This document shows, piece after piece, positions 27,048-34,876 of a DNA stretch of 63,804 nucleotides. The notes beneath the pieces were generated by a model, which saw only the letters and a list, made by a program, of their open reading frames with translations, ran no database searches and had not been told where the DNA came from. This stretch comes from an uncultured Prevotella sp. (lineage in GTDB: Bacteria > Bacteroidota > Bacteroidia > Bacteroidales > Bacteroidaceae). The stretch spans positions 1-63,804 of the forward strand of contig ONQB01000017.1 in assembly GCA_900319905.1 (NCBI GenBank), given 5' to 3'. Numbering within the stretch: position 1 is the first letter of the stretch; each line of letters starts with the position of its first letter. A program made the position numbers and the translations under genes.

Positions 27048-28418
27048 TTACTTCTGTTGTGCCGCCTTAGCCTTCGCGGCACGCGCCTTGATCTGAGCCA
27101 TGACGACGCCCTTGCCAAGCAGAATGTTGTCAAGAATGGGACGATGGGCTGGGCAGGTGAACTGGCACGAACCGCAAGAGATGCACGACGTGATGCCGTG
27201 TTCCTCAAGACCGTCATAGAGATGAAGCGCCGACTTGGTGGCCAACAGATAAGGCTCCAGGCCCATGGGGCACACGCTCACGCACTTGCCGCAGCGGATG
27301 CAGGGCTCGGCAGGCTTGCGCACGGCATCGCTGCCCGACAGCACCGTCACGGCATTGGTGCCCTTGCAGACAGGCACGTCGAGGGAGTTGACAGCCTTGC
27401 CCATCATCGGGCCACCGGCCAAAACCTTGTTGTCACCTTCGGGCATGCCCCCGCAGGCGTTGATCAACTGAGCAAAGGGAGTGCCCATCCTCACCAAGAA
27501 GTTGCCTGGATGGGCAATCTGCTTGCCCGAGACGGTGGTGTAGCGCTCAAAGAGAGGCTTGTGCTTCATCACAGTCTGGTAAACGGCAAACGCCGTTCCG
27601 ACGTTCTGAACAATGGCACCCACATTGACGGGAATGGCTGGCGGAGCCGGCACCTGACGGCGGATCACCGCATCGACAAGCTGCTTCTCACCGCCCTGAG
27701 GATACCGTGTCTTCAGAGGCACCACTTCGATGGTCTCGTCCTGTGCCGTCTTCTCCTCGAACAGCGCTATGGCTTTCGGTTTGTTTTCCTCAATGCCGAT
27801 GTAGCCACGGTTCACCTTGGCAGCCTTCATGAGCAGCCGCAGTCCCTCTAAGATCTCGTCGGTATGCTCAAGCATCAGACGGTAGTCGGCTGTGATATAC
27901 GGCTCACACTCCACGGCATTGATGATGACACACTCGGCCTTGGCGCCGGGAGGCGGACAGAGTTTGATGAATGTGGGGAAACCGGCACCGCCCATTCCTG
28001 TGACACCGGCCACCTTGATGCGGTTGACGATCTCCTCAGGCGTCAGTTCCTGATGGTCACTGACCTTCTCCAGTTTCTCGCTCCGGTCAATGGTGTCTTC
28101 CCAGTCGTCACCTTCGGTCTTGATGAAGATGGCGGGCTTGCGGTAACCTGTGGCATCGAACACTGTGTCTATCTTCTGCACCGTACCGCTCACCGAGCTG
28201 TAGATGGGGGCCGACACGAAGCCACCGGCTTCGGCAATGAGCGTGCCCACCTTGACCTTATCACCACGGCCCACCACCGGCTTGGCAGGGGCACCAATAT
28301 GCTGGCTCAGCGGGAACACGGCCACTTCAGGCAAAGCTGCCGGCTGCGTTGCCACCTCTGCTGTCAGTTTGTTCTCGTCAGGATGTACGCCTCCTATTCT
28401 AAATGTCTTCAGTTTCAT
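27048..28418 (-). CDS. rnfC: Rnf complex NADH-side subunit RnfC
   Basis: Peripheral subunit that binds NAD(H), FMN and two [4Fe-4S] clusters (456 residues). It starts with the RnfC motif GGVHPDENK, has the NADH/FMN Rossmann-like segment around GMGGAGFPTFIKL and INAVECEPYITADYR, and two cluster motifs CIRCGKCVSVCP and CISCGSCQFTCP near the C terminus. The ATG overlaps the rnfB stop by 4 bp (ATGA), so translation is coupled. The C terminus is Ala/Lys-rich. Confidence 0.95.
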   Translation of the reverse strand: MKLKTFRIGGVHPDENKLTAEVATQPAALPEVAVFPLSQHIGAPAKPVVGRGDKVKVGTLIAEAGGFVSAPIYSSVSGTVQKIDTVFDATGYRKPAIFIKTEGDDWEDTIDRSEKLEKVSDHQELTPEEIVNRIKVAGVTGMGGAGFPTFIKLCPPPGAKAECVIINAVECEPYITADYRLMLEHTDEILEGLRLLMKAAKVNRGYIGIEENKPKAIALFEEKTAQDETIEVVPLKTRYPQGGEKQLVDAVIRRQVPAPPAIPVNVGAIVQNVGTAFAVYQTVMKHKPLFERYTTVSGKQIAHPGNFLVRMGTPFAQLINACGGMPEGDNKVLAGGPMMGKAVNSLDVPVCKGTNAVTVLSGSDAVRKPAEPCIRCGKCVSVCPMGLEPYLLATKSALHLYDGLEEHGITSCISCGSCQFTCPAHRPILDNILLGKGVVMAQIKARAAKAKAAQQK

Positions 28419-29338
28419 GCTTCCTTCTCCTCCTTATTTTCCACCTTATTGTCCTGTTCTTTTGCGGCAGTCACGACTTCGGGCGCAGCCTCAACGGCTG
28501 GTTTCGGCTTGCGCACGGGGAAGTTGACCTTCACAATAGCGCCTGTGGGGCATTCGTCAACGCACTTGGTGCACAACCGGCACTTGTTGTAATCAATATA
28601 GGAAAGGTTGTTCTCCACGGTGATTGCGTCGAACTTACACACTTTCTGGCACTTGCCACAGCCAATGCATGCCACTTCGCATGCCTTGCGGGCCACCGCG
28701 CCCTTGTCTTTGTTGACACACTGCACATACACGCGCCGGCCCTTGGGCCCCTTGTCACGCAGTTCGATAATGTGCCTGGGGCAAGCCTTGACACACCCGC
28801 CACACGCCGTGCACTTCTCTTCATCTACCTCCGGCAACATCGTGTCAGGATTGATGTGGATGGCATCGAAGGCGCAGGCCTTGACGCAATCGCCACAGCC
28901 CAAGCAACCATAGCCACACAAGGTTTCACCGGCACCTGCGGCATTCATGGCCGCACAAGTGCGCAAGCCACTGTAGCCCGTCACACGGGGACGATGCTCA
29001 CACGTTCCGTTACAGCGGACGACGGCCACACGGGGCTTGGTCTCTGATACGGTCATGCCAAGCAAATCAGCAACACGCTTCATGGTCTCCTGACCGCCCA
29101 CGGGGCATAACAGACCGTCGATGGAACCACTGTCGGCTCCCTTCACCAAGGCTCCGGCCATGGCTGCACATCCGGCAAAGCCACAACCACCACAATTGGC
29201 GCCAGGCAACAACGACTGCACCTCACTGACCCGGTGGTCTTCGTGGACAGCAAACTTCTTAGCGCAAACATACAGTATCAAGGCTGCCACAAAAGCAATG
29301 GCGCCAAGTACGATGACTGCTAATAAAATGAAATTCAT
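28415..29338 (-). CDS. rnfB: Rnf complex ferredoxin-like subunit RnfB
   Basis: Iron-sulfur subunit that takes electrons from reduced ferredoxin (307 residues). One N-terminal membrane helix is followed by the Fe-S motif GANCGGCGFAGC with a distal Cys, and then four ferredoxin-type cluster motifs: CLGCGDCVKAC, CTACGGCVKACP, CIGCGKCQKVC and CRLCTKCVDECP. The Cys spacing of all is canonical. The ATG at 29338 is chosen because it begins the membrane helix MNFILLAVIVLG; the open frame extends 23 codons upstream into rseC. The C-terminal tail is acidic. Confidence 0.95.
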   Translation of the reverse strand: MNFILLAVIVLGAIAFVAALILYVCAKKFAVHEDHRVSEVQSLLPGANCGGCGFAGCAAMAGALVKGADSGSIDGLLCPVGGQETMKRVADLLGMTVSETKPRVAVVRCNGTCEHRPRVTGYSGLRTCAAMNAAGAGETLCGYGCLGCGDCVKACAFDAIHINPDTMLPEVDEEKCTACGGCVKACPRHIIELRDKGPKGRRVYVQCVNKDKGAVARKACEVACIGCGKCQKVCKFDAITVENNLSYIDYNKCRLCTKCVDECPTGAIVKVNFPVRKPKPAVEAAPEVVTAAKEQDNKVENKEEKEA

Positions 29339-29390
29339 AACGTTTTTATGTCCTTTTGATATATTAGTTTTTGGTTTGTTATTGATAAGA

Positions 29391-29813
29391 TTACAATGCT
29401 TCCTCAACGAAGAAGCTGAACTGTGACTGCCATTTGACTCTGGTCATATACAGAATGAGGAAGTAAAGCGCAATGCTCCCCAAGGCCACTCCAACCGCCA
29501 GTTCATCACTACAGCCCACAGCATGAAGCCCGAACATCAGGCCTACCATAATAAGAAGAGGATATAGAAAAGCGAGGAAAGAAGCCTTAAGGCCCTGGCG
29601 CATAGACGCAGCCACAACGACATGCTGACCAATATGGTAACACGATGTGCCCTCAGGACAAACGACAGAAAGCTGTTTCACCTTAATATTAGATGCATTG
29701 CATTGAGAAGCTACCTTGCAACCTGCGCAGGCCGCCTGTTCCCCAATACTTACCTCTATCCGGTCGGAGCCAATGCTTACGATGGTTCCTTCATGTTTTA
29801 TCTTGCTATTCAC
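29391..29813 (-). CDS. RseC-like SoxR-reducing system protein
   Basis: First gene of the rnf operon (140 residues). It has the RseC layout: a small N-terminal domain with the cysteine motif CAGCKVASQC (about 24-33) and two membrane helices (about 80-125). In E. coli RseC works with the Rnf-like Rsx complex to keep SoxR reduced; in Bacteroidota it usually heads the rnf operon and its role is unproven. The likely start is GTG at 29813, as no in-frame ATG fits the family N terminus. The gap to rnfB is 52 bp. Confidence 0.88.
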   Translation of the reverse strand: MNSKIKHEGTIVSIGSDRIEVSIGEQAACAGCKVASQCNASNIKVKQLSVVCPEGTSCYHIGQHVVVAASMRQGLKASFLAFLYPLLIMVGLMFGLHAVGCSDELAVGVALGSIALYFLILYMTRVKWQSQFSFFVEEAL

Positions 29814-29953
29814 AATTTTCTCAATATAGATAGTAGTTCTTTAAATCATCTTTAGACACTTCACTCAAAAGTCCAAGTCGCACGACGATTGTCCATACAA
29901 TCTCATTCCCTTTGGCCTTAAGGCCTATGTTTGTGTCAAACCAAGAGACACTG

Positions 29954-29985
29954 CAAAAGTAAGCAGATTATTTTACACCGCCAAA
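29954..29985 (-). promoter_or_regulatory. Promoter of the rseC-rnf operon
   Basis: On the minus strand a -33 TTTG (29982-29985) and -7 TACTTTTG (29954-29961) have a 20-bp spacer. The start would be near 29947, giving a leader of about 134 nt that includes the palindrome GGCCTTAAGGCC near 29917-29928. Confidence 0.65.
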
Positions 29986-30118
29986 CAAAACGCTTTGAAT
30001 TTACCAAACATTTTAAAAGCAAGTGGCAAAATGTTCAATACCGAAGTTTAATAGGGCTTAAAGTTATCAATCATAAGTTACAATCGTGACGCCTTAGAAG
30101 CCGATGCCTCATTTAAGC

Positions 30119-30206
30119 CTTACGCATCCAAATGGCTTGTTTTCCCAAAATCAAATGGCTTCTTTCCCATATTCAAATGGCACCCTTCGCCTATGAAATG
30201 AGCCCG
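30119..30206. repeat. 22-bp phased intergenic repeat, locus C (4 units)
   Basis: Units begin at 30119, 30141, 30163 and 30185. Units 2 and 3 share TTTCCCA and TCAAATGGC at fixed positions. The core differs from loci A, B and D, but the 22-bp period and the ATGGC end of the unit are the same. The rest of the 500-bp gap between rseC and glmM holds only the rnf promoter and the glmM terminator. Confidence 0.75.
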
Positions 30207-30233
30207 GACAAGAATCATTCCTATCCGGGCTCA
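30199..30233 (-). terminator. Terminator downstream of glmM
   Basis: A perfect 10-bp stem (TGAGCCCGGA at 30199-30208 with 30224-30233) with a 15-nt loop, followed by TTTC on the minus strand. It lies about 90 bp past the glmM stop and overlaps the last unit of the 22-bp array. Confidence 0.6.
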
Positions 30234-30321
30234 CATATTATCTGTAAGTTATTGAAGTTCTACGCTACCGACAAGCCTTAAGCCTGATATCGAATAGCCT
30301 TTGGTCTGTTACCGACAAATC

Positions 30322-31713
30322 TTAGACCATTCGAAGGATCTCGTCCATCATCTGCTTGCCCAAAGCATCGGCCTCTTCCATGGTAGAGGCCTCACTGTAG
30401 ACGCGAATGATGGGTTCAGTGTTCGACTTACGCATGTGCACCCACTTCGTTGGAAAGTCGAGCTTGACGCCGTCAATGTCTGTCACCTGCACATCCTTCT
30501 CCGAGCTGTACTTGGCCTTCATCTTGGCCAGGATAGCGTCGACATCGGTGGTTGGCTGAAGGTCGATGCGATTCTTTGCGATGAAGTAGTTGGGGAACGA
30601 GGCCCTGAGTTCGCTGGCCTTGCATCCTTTCTGAGCCAGACTGCTGAGGAAGAGAGCTATACCCACCAAGGCGTCGCGTCCGTAATGGCTCTCGGGATAG
30701 ATGACTCCACCATTGCCTTCACCGCCGATTACGGCACCCACTTCTTTCATCTTTGTCGTGACATTCACCTCACCCACGGCCGCAGCATAATACTTGCAGC
30801 CATGTTTCTCAGTGACGTCACGCAGCGCACGTGTCGAACTGAGATTGCTCACAGTCGCACCCTTAACATGATCGAGCACGTAGTCTGCGACCGTCACGAG
30901 CGTGTATTCCTCGCCATACATCTTACCATCCTCCTGAATGAAGGCCAGACGGTCGACGTCAGGGTCAACCACAATTCCCAGATCGTAGCCGCCATTAGCC
31001 ACCTCGTTCATGATGCCGCCGAGGTTTTTCTCCAACGGTTCCGGATTGTGAGCAAAGTCGCCTGTGCACTGACCATTGAGAAACTTATACTCCACGCCCA
31101 GCGCATCCAGCAGATGGGGAAGGATAAGACCGCCAACAGAGTTGATACTGTCAACACATACCTTGAAATGAGCCTTGCGGATAGCTTCCGTGTCAACGAG
31201 GTCAAGCTTCAGCACTGACTGAATATGGCGCTCGTCGAAAGAATTGTCAACCGTGCACTTGCCCAAATGATCAACATCAGCGTAGTTGAAGTCTTCCGCC
31301 TCAGCGATGCGCAGCACTTCATTACCATCCTCCTTGGTAAGGAACTCCCCCTCGTTGTTGAGCAACTTCAGAGCGTTCCACTGGCGGGGATTATGACTGG
31401 CAGTAATGATGATGCCGCCGGCCGAATGACTCATGCGTACAGCCAGCTCCGTGGTCGGCGTTGTGGCATAGCCAATATTGATGACATCGTAACCCATGCC
31501 CATGAGCGTGCCACAGACAATGTTCTTCACCATCGGACCGGAGATACGTCCGTCGCGTCCCACCACGATGGTATTGCTGTCAGACTTGCCGCTCTTGCGT
31601 ATAAAGGTAGCATAGGCCGATGTAAATTTCACAATGTCCAACGGATTGAGGGTGTCACCCGTAGGGCCACCAATCGTTCCGCGTATACCGGAAATAGATT
31701 TAATTAGTGTCAT
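30322..31713 (-). CDS. glmM: Phosphoglucosamine mutase (phosphohexomutase family)
   Basis: Interconverts glucosamine-6- and -1-phosphate for UDP-GlcNAc synthesis. The 463 residues show all four phosphohexomutase sites: the catalytic phosphoserine Ser106 in TASHNP, the Mg site DPDVDR (250-255), the sugar-specificity loop GEGNGG, and the phosphate-binding loop RKSNTEPIIRVYSE near the C terminus. The GEGNGG loop and the N terminus (ISGIRGTIGG) fit the GlmM-like branch found in Bacteroidota; phosphomannomutase activity cannot be excluded. It follows the DUF4827 lipoprotein gene by 28 bp, probably as one operon. Confidence 0.88.
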   Translation of the reverse strand: MTLIKSISGIRGTIGGPTGDTLNPLDIVKFTSAYATFIRKSGKSDSNTIVVGRDGRISGPMVKNIVCGTLMGMGYDVINIGYATTPTTELAVRMSHSAGGIIITASHNPRQWNALKLLNNEGEFLTKEDGNEVLRIAEAEDFNYADVDHLGKCTVDNSFDERHIQSVLKLDLVDTEAIRKAHFKVCVDSINSVGGLILPHLLDALGVEYKFLNGQCTGDFAHNPEPLEKNLGGIMNEVANGGYDLGIVVDPDVDRLAFIQEDGKMYGEEYTLVTVADYVLDHVKGATVSNLSSTRALRDVTEKHGCKYYAAAVGEVNVTTKMKEVGAVIGGEGNGGVIYPESHYGRDALVGIALFLSSLAQKGCKASELRASFPNYFIAKNRIDLQPTTDVDAILAKMKAKYSSEKDVQVTDIDGVKLDFPTKWVHMRKSNTEPIIRVYSEASTMEEADALGKQMMDEILRMV

Positions 31714-31741
31714 AAGTCGTTTAGTTTATGTCTCATATTGA

Positions 31742-32383
31742 TTATCTGCCTCGTTCGAAGGTGATATCATACAAGCAGGGGTACACATTCTGCATGGCAT
31801 AAGTCTGCCCGAGATCATGCGGTACGATGATTCTCACCTTTGCTATCTCGCTGTTCTCGTCGGCATAACGGGCGAAGTTAATGTATGGCAACACAGCCAG
31901 CCAGCCGCTGGGTATGGTGGTCGAGCCATAGAACATCGACATCAGACTGCTGTTGTTGTCGAAGCTACCCGAGAAGGTACCGGAGTTGTTGGTCACCGTC
32001 ATAGTCTCTACCCAACGGTAATAATAAGGTGAGATTGTGTTGGACAATTGTATAGAGTCCGTCAGCAGGTTGCGCTCGGTGAAGCGACACAGCACCCGCG
32101 CGGTCTCCCCCGTGGCAATATGACTGCCCGTACCCTTACGGATAATCTGCAAGTAAAGGCCACTTGACTGGAAGAGCACGAACTCGTTTTTGCTGACATC
32201 TGTCGTGTAATTATTGTTTCGAAACTCGTCCTCACTAATCACCGACACCGCGGAGTCTGCAATGTAGGCATTGATGGCAGAGCGCTCCCGCTTCACCTGA
32301 TCGGCGTAAGTAACATCATCGTTACAAGCCACGAGCGCGGTGATACCAAGTATCAAAAACAAGAACTGAATTAGTCTATTCAT
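31742..32383 (-). CDS. DUF4827-like lipoprotein
   Basis: A 213-residue exported lipoprotein. The signal sequence ends in the lipobox LVAC with Cys20, followed by NDD, an outer-membrane-type sorting context in Bacteroidota. The mature part resembles DUF4827/FKBP-like Bacteroidota proteins (VLFQSSGLYLQIIRKGTG, VRIIVPHDLGQ, PCLYDITF). Its function is unknown; peptidyl-prolyl isomerase activity is only suggested by the fold resemblance. It is the first gene of a unit with glmM and has a promoter at 32409-32441. Confidence 0.75.
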   Translation of the reverse strand: MNRLIQFLFLILGITALVACNDDVTYADQVKRERSAINAYIADSAVSVISEDEFRNNNYTTDVSKNEFVLFQSSGLYLQIIRKGTGSHIATGETARVLCRFTERNLLTDSIQLSNTISPYYYRWVETMTVTNNSGTFSGSFDNNSSLMSMFYGSTTIPSGWLAVLPYINFARYADENSEIAKVRIIVPHDLGQTYAMQNVYPCLYDITFERGR

Positions 32384-32408
32384 CCAATTATATCTATCAA
32401 CTTTATTG

Positions 32409-32441
32409 CAAAGTTACTATAAAATATTCAGAACTATCAAA
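32409..32441 (-). promoter_or_regulatory. Promoter of the DUF4827-glmM unit
   Basis: A -7 box TAACTTTG (32409-32416) and a -33 TTTG (32438-32441) with a 21-bp spacer on the minus strand. Predicted leader about 20 nt. Confidence 0.55.
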
Positions 32442-32490
32442 GAAGCAGGCGTCTCGCGTACCACTTTTAAGTATAATTCATACTTCACGC

Positions 32491-32550
32491 CTAATATTTA
32501 CACCTTATCTTTACGTCCAATCTTTACACCTACACTTCATCTAATCTTTA
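32491..32550. repeat. Short degenerate repeats at the nrnA 3' end
   Basis: The motif AATCTTTAC or ATCTTTAC recurs about every 13-24 bp here and overlaps the last codons of nrnA (stop at 32541-32543). The copies are short and imperfect. Confidence 0.45.
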
Positions 32551-33584
32551 CGTAGTTGGTCAGCATAGAATGCAATAGCCTCTCGGGTTGTTTTCTCTGC
32601 CTCTTCCATGGTTCCATTCAGCTGACCGCCGCTGGCATTGAAATGGCCGCCACCGTTGAAGAACCGCTTTGCCATGTCCTCCACCGAGAAGTCATCAACC
32701 GACCTTAAGCTGACCCATATGCGGTTGGGGATGCGGTCGTCCTCCCGCAGCGAGATGGAGCATTTCATGCCACGGATGCGCAAAGGCTCGTTGACCAGTC
32801 CCTCAATGTCGCCCCTCACGAAGTGATAGTCGCGCATATCCTGGCGTGTCACCGTGTAGTAGCTGGCATGCAGGTCGTCCAGCACGTTGAGTTTCTGCGA
32901 CATCAGATAGCCACGCAGGCGGATGGCCCACGAACTGTAATTGTTGAAGACGTTACGATAAATCTTATCTTTGTCGATGCCCTTGGTGAGCAGCTGGCAG
33001 ATAATGAAGTAAATCTCCGGGCGGGTAGAATTGTAGGTGAAGCCGCCGGTATCTGTCATCATACCGCAATAATCGGGCACGGCAAACATCTTACCGAGCT
33101 CATCGAAGCCTCCGAGCTGCCACACGACGCGGAAGACTATCTCCGACGTAGAGCTCAGCTCTGGATAAGACACCTGCACCGCAGCGTCGATATACGCGCC
33201 CAGATGGTGGTCGAAGAGCAGTCGCTGTGCCTTGCAGGCGGTCAGCAAGTCAGCCATATCATCCACGCGTGAGAGTTGGTTGAAGTCAAGGCAACACAAG
33301 AGATCGGCCTCGTCAAGGTACTGCTTCACCTTATCGGGGTGCTTGTCGTAACGCACAATCTGCTCACTCCCAGGCAACCAGTGGAGGAAGTCAGGGTAAG
33401 CATTCGGCACAATCACGACGGGCTGCTTGCCATAATGCACGGTGAGGTAGTTGGCCCACGACAGGCAAGAGCCGAGCGCATCGCCGTCAGGACGCGAATG
33501 TCCCACAATGACTATATGATTGGCTGCACGCAGCATGTTGTCAAGCGTCTGTGCCTGCTTCTCTGATAACAGATTCAAATCCAT
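32541..33584 (-). CDS. nrnA: DHH-family oligoribonuclease / pAp phosphatase NrnA
   Basis: Degrades 2-5-nt RNA fragments and dephosphorylates 3'-phosphoadenosine 5'-phosphate. The 347 residues contain the DHH motifs: HSRPDGDALGS (29-39), CLDFN, the DHH triad in LLFDHHLG, and MTDTGGF. The C-terminal DHHA1 domain has GGGHFNASGG. The chosen ATG at 33584 begins MDLNLLSEKQ and lies downstream of a promoter; the open frame runs 26 codons further upstream with hydrophobic, unrelated sequence. Confidence 0.9.
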   Translation of the reverse strand: MDLNLLSEKQAQTLDNMLRAANHIVIVGHSRPDGDALGSCLSWANYLTVHYGKQPVVIVPNAYPDFLHWLPGSEQIVRYDKHPDKVKQYLDEADLLCCLDFNQLSRVDDMADLLTACKAQRLLFDHHLGAYIDAAVQVSYPELSSTSEIVFRVVWQLGGFDELGKMFAVPDYCGMMTDTGGFTYNSTRPEIYFIICQLLTKGIDKDKIYRNVFNNYSSWAIRLRGYLMSQKLNVLDDLHASYYTVTRQDMRDYHFVRGDIEGLVNEPLRIRGMKCSISLREDDRIPNRIWVSLRSVDDFSVEDMAKRFFNGGGHFNASGGQLNGTMEEAEKTTREAIAFYADQLRKD

Positions 33585-33626
33585 AAAGGGTATTATAAAA
33601 GGTATAAAATATGAAGATAATGGATG

Positions 33627-33658
33627 CAAAGGTAGTATAAAGGAGGAAAACCACCAAA
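33627..33658 (-). promoter_or_regulatory. Promoter of nrnA
   Basis: A -33 TTTG (33655-33658) and -7 TACCTTTG (33627-33634), spacer 20 bp, minus strand. It places the transcription start near 33620 and excludes the longer nrnA frame. Confidence 0.65.
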
Positions 33659-33717
33659 ACAATAAGTATTATTTGTGTTTATTTAGTAAGGCTTGCGTAT
33701 AGTTAGTTTCAATGAAA

Positions 33718-33785
33718 AAGCATCCTAAGACAGCTGTTGTGTATCATGATCGCTCAATGATACGGGTTATTGTCTTAGGATGCTT
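33718..33785 (-). terminator. Terminator of the nucleotidyltransferase gene
   Basis: A perfect 15-bp stem (33718-33732 with 33771-33785) encloses a second small stem (GTATCAT/ATGATAC). On the minus strand five T residues follow. It lies between the nucleotidyltransferase gene and nrnA. Confidence 0.85.
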
Positions 33786-33815
33786 ATGTTCAATTGTTAA
33801 CGGAGTATGCTGCGT

Positions 33816-34730
33816 TTAGAACAGCTTATTGGGATAGACGCCTTCGTCAACGAGCTTCTTGATCTTAGCCACCACACTTGGACGGTCGGCCGAATAGGTC
33901 ACGCCAAACCATTTGCTGGTAGTATCAAGCACCTCGCAGGTAGCCTTACCACTCTTGATGAGTTTGTCGACCACCCAAGGGATGAGGTATTCAGCCTTGG
34001 GGTTGGACTTTGTAGACTCACTGTCGAGGAACTCCTTGAAGTACTTGTCGCTGTAGTCGAAGTACTCGGGCGTAAAGCCCCACACGTTCATGGAAACCGG
34101 AGTGGTGTCGGGGATGTTCACCCAGTCGCCATTCTCATCCTTGTAAGCGACGCGGCCGTCTTCCTTACGCTCAATCTCGGTGCGCTCCACGCAAGAGGTG
34201 AGCAGGTTCTTCTCGTCCTTGGCGCAGACGCCACGGCTCACGGCACCATTGTCAGACAGCGTGTTGGCCACGCGGAAACCCACCATAGCATACTTGCCCT
34301 TGCTGTTCTCAGACAGCTGAGAGAGGAACTTACCAATGACCATGAAGCAGTCGCGATTGTAGAAGTCGTCGCAGTTGATCACGCAGAAAGGCTCCTTGAT
34401 GACGTCTTTGGCCATCATCACGGCATGATTGGTGCCCCAAGGCTTGGTGCGGCCTTCTGGAACGCTGTAGCCCTCAGGAATCTTGTCGAGGCTCTGGAAC
34501 ACAATCTCACAGGGGATGTGGCCCTCATACTTAGAGAGGATCTTCTCACGGAAGTCCTTCTCAAAGTCCTTGCGGATTACCCAAACAATCTTGCCGAAGC
34601 CAGCCTGGATGGCATCGTAGATGCTGTAGTCCATGATGGTTTCGCCATTGGGTCCCAGGCCGTCGAGTTGTTTCAATCCACCGTAACGGCTACCCATGCC
34701 GGCAGCCAAAAGTAACAAAGTAGGTTTCAT
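33816..34730 (-). CDS. Predicted sugar-phosphate nucleotidyltransferase
   Basis: A 304-residue GT-A-like nucleotidyltransferase. The N-terminal nucleotide-binding signature reads LLAAGMGSRYGGLKQ, followed by a potential metal site in FCVINCDDFYNRD. It probably activates a sugar phosphate with NTP, but neither sugar nor nucleotide can be told from sequence. It is a single gene with its own -7 box and terminator. Confidence 0.82.
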   Translation of the reverse strand: MKPTLLLLAAGMGSRYGGLKQLDGLGPNGETIMDYSIYDAIQAGFGKIVWVIRKDFEKDFREKILSKYEGHIPCEIVFQSLDKIPEGYSVPEGRTKPWGTNHAVMMAKDVIKEPFCVINCDDFYNRDCFMVIGKFLSQLSENSKGKYAMVGFRVANTLSDNGAVSRGVCAKDEKNLLTSCVERTEIERKEDGRVAYKDENGDWVNIPDTTPVSMNVWGFTPEYFDYSDKYFKEFLDSESTKSNPKAEYLIPWVVDKLIKSGKATCEVLDTTSKWFGVTYSADRPSVVAKIKKLVDEGVYPNKLF

Positions 34731-34777
34731 TGATACTATATTTTATAAGTTAATACGTTTCTGATATAAATCCAATG

Positions 34778-34785
34778 CAAAGGTA
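34778..34785 (-). promoter_or_regulatory. -7 box of the nucleotidyltransferase gene
   Basis: TACCTTTG on the minus strand, 47 bp before the ATG at 34730. No convincing -33 TTTG at the right distance. Confidence 0.4.
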
Positions 34786-34876
34786 GTCATTATTAGGCAA
34801 CAACGAGCAGAAAAGTCCAAAAGTTTTTCAGGCAGACTGCAATATTCGCCGCACGCCTCACAATGAGAATGTATCA

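Noticed and set aside
30301-31218. 305-codon plus-strand frame
   Set aside because: Antisense to glmM, where all four active-site loops are present.
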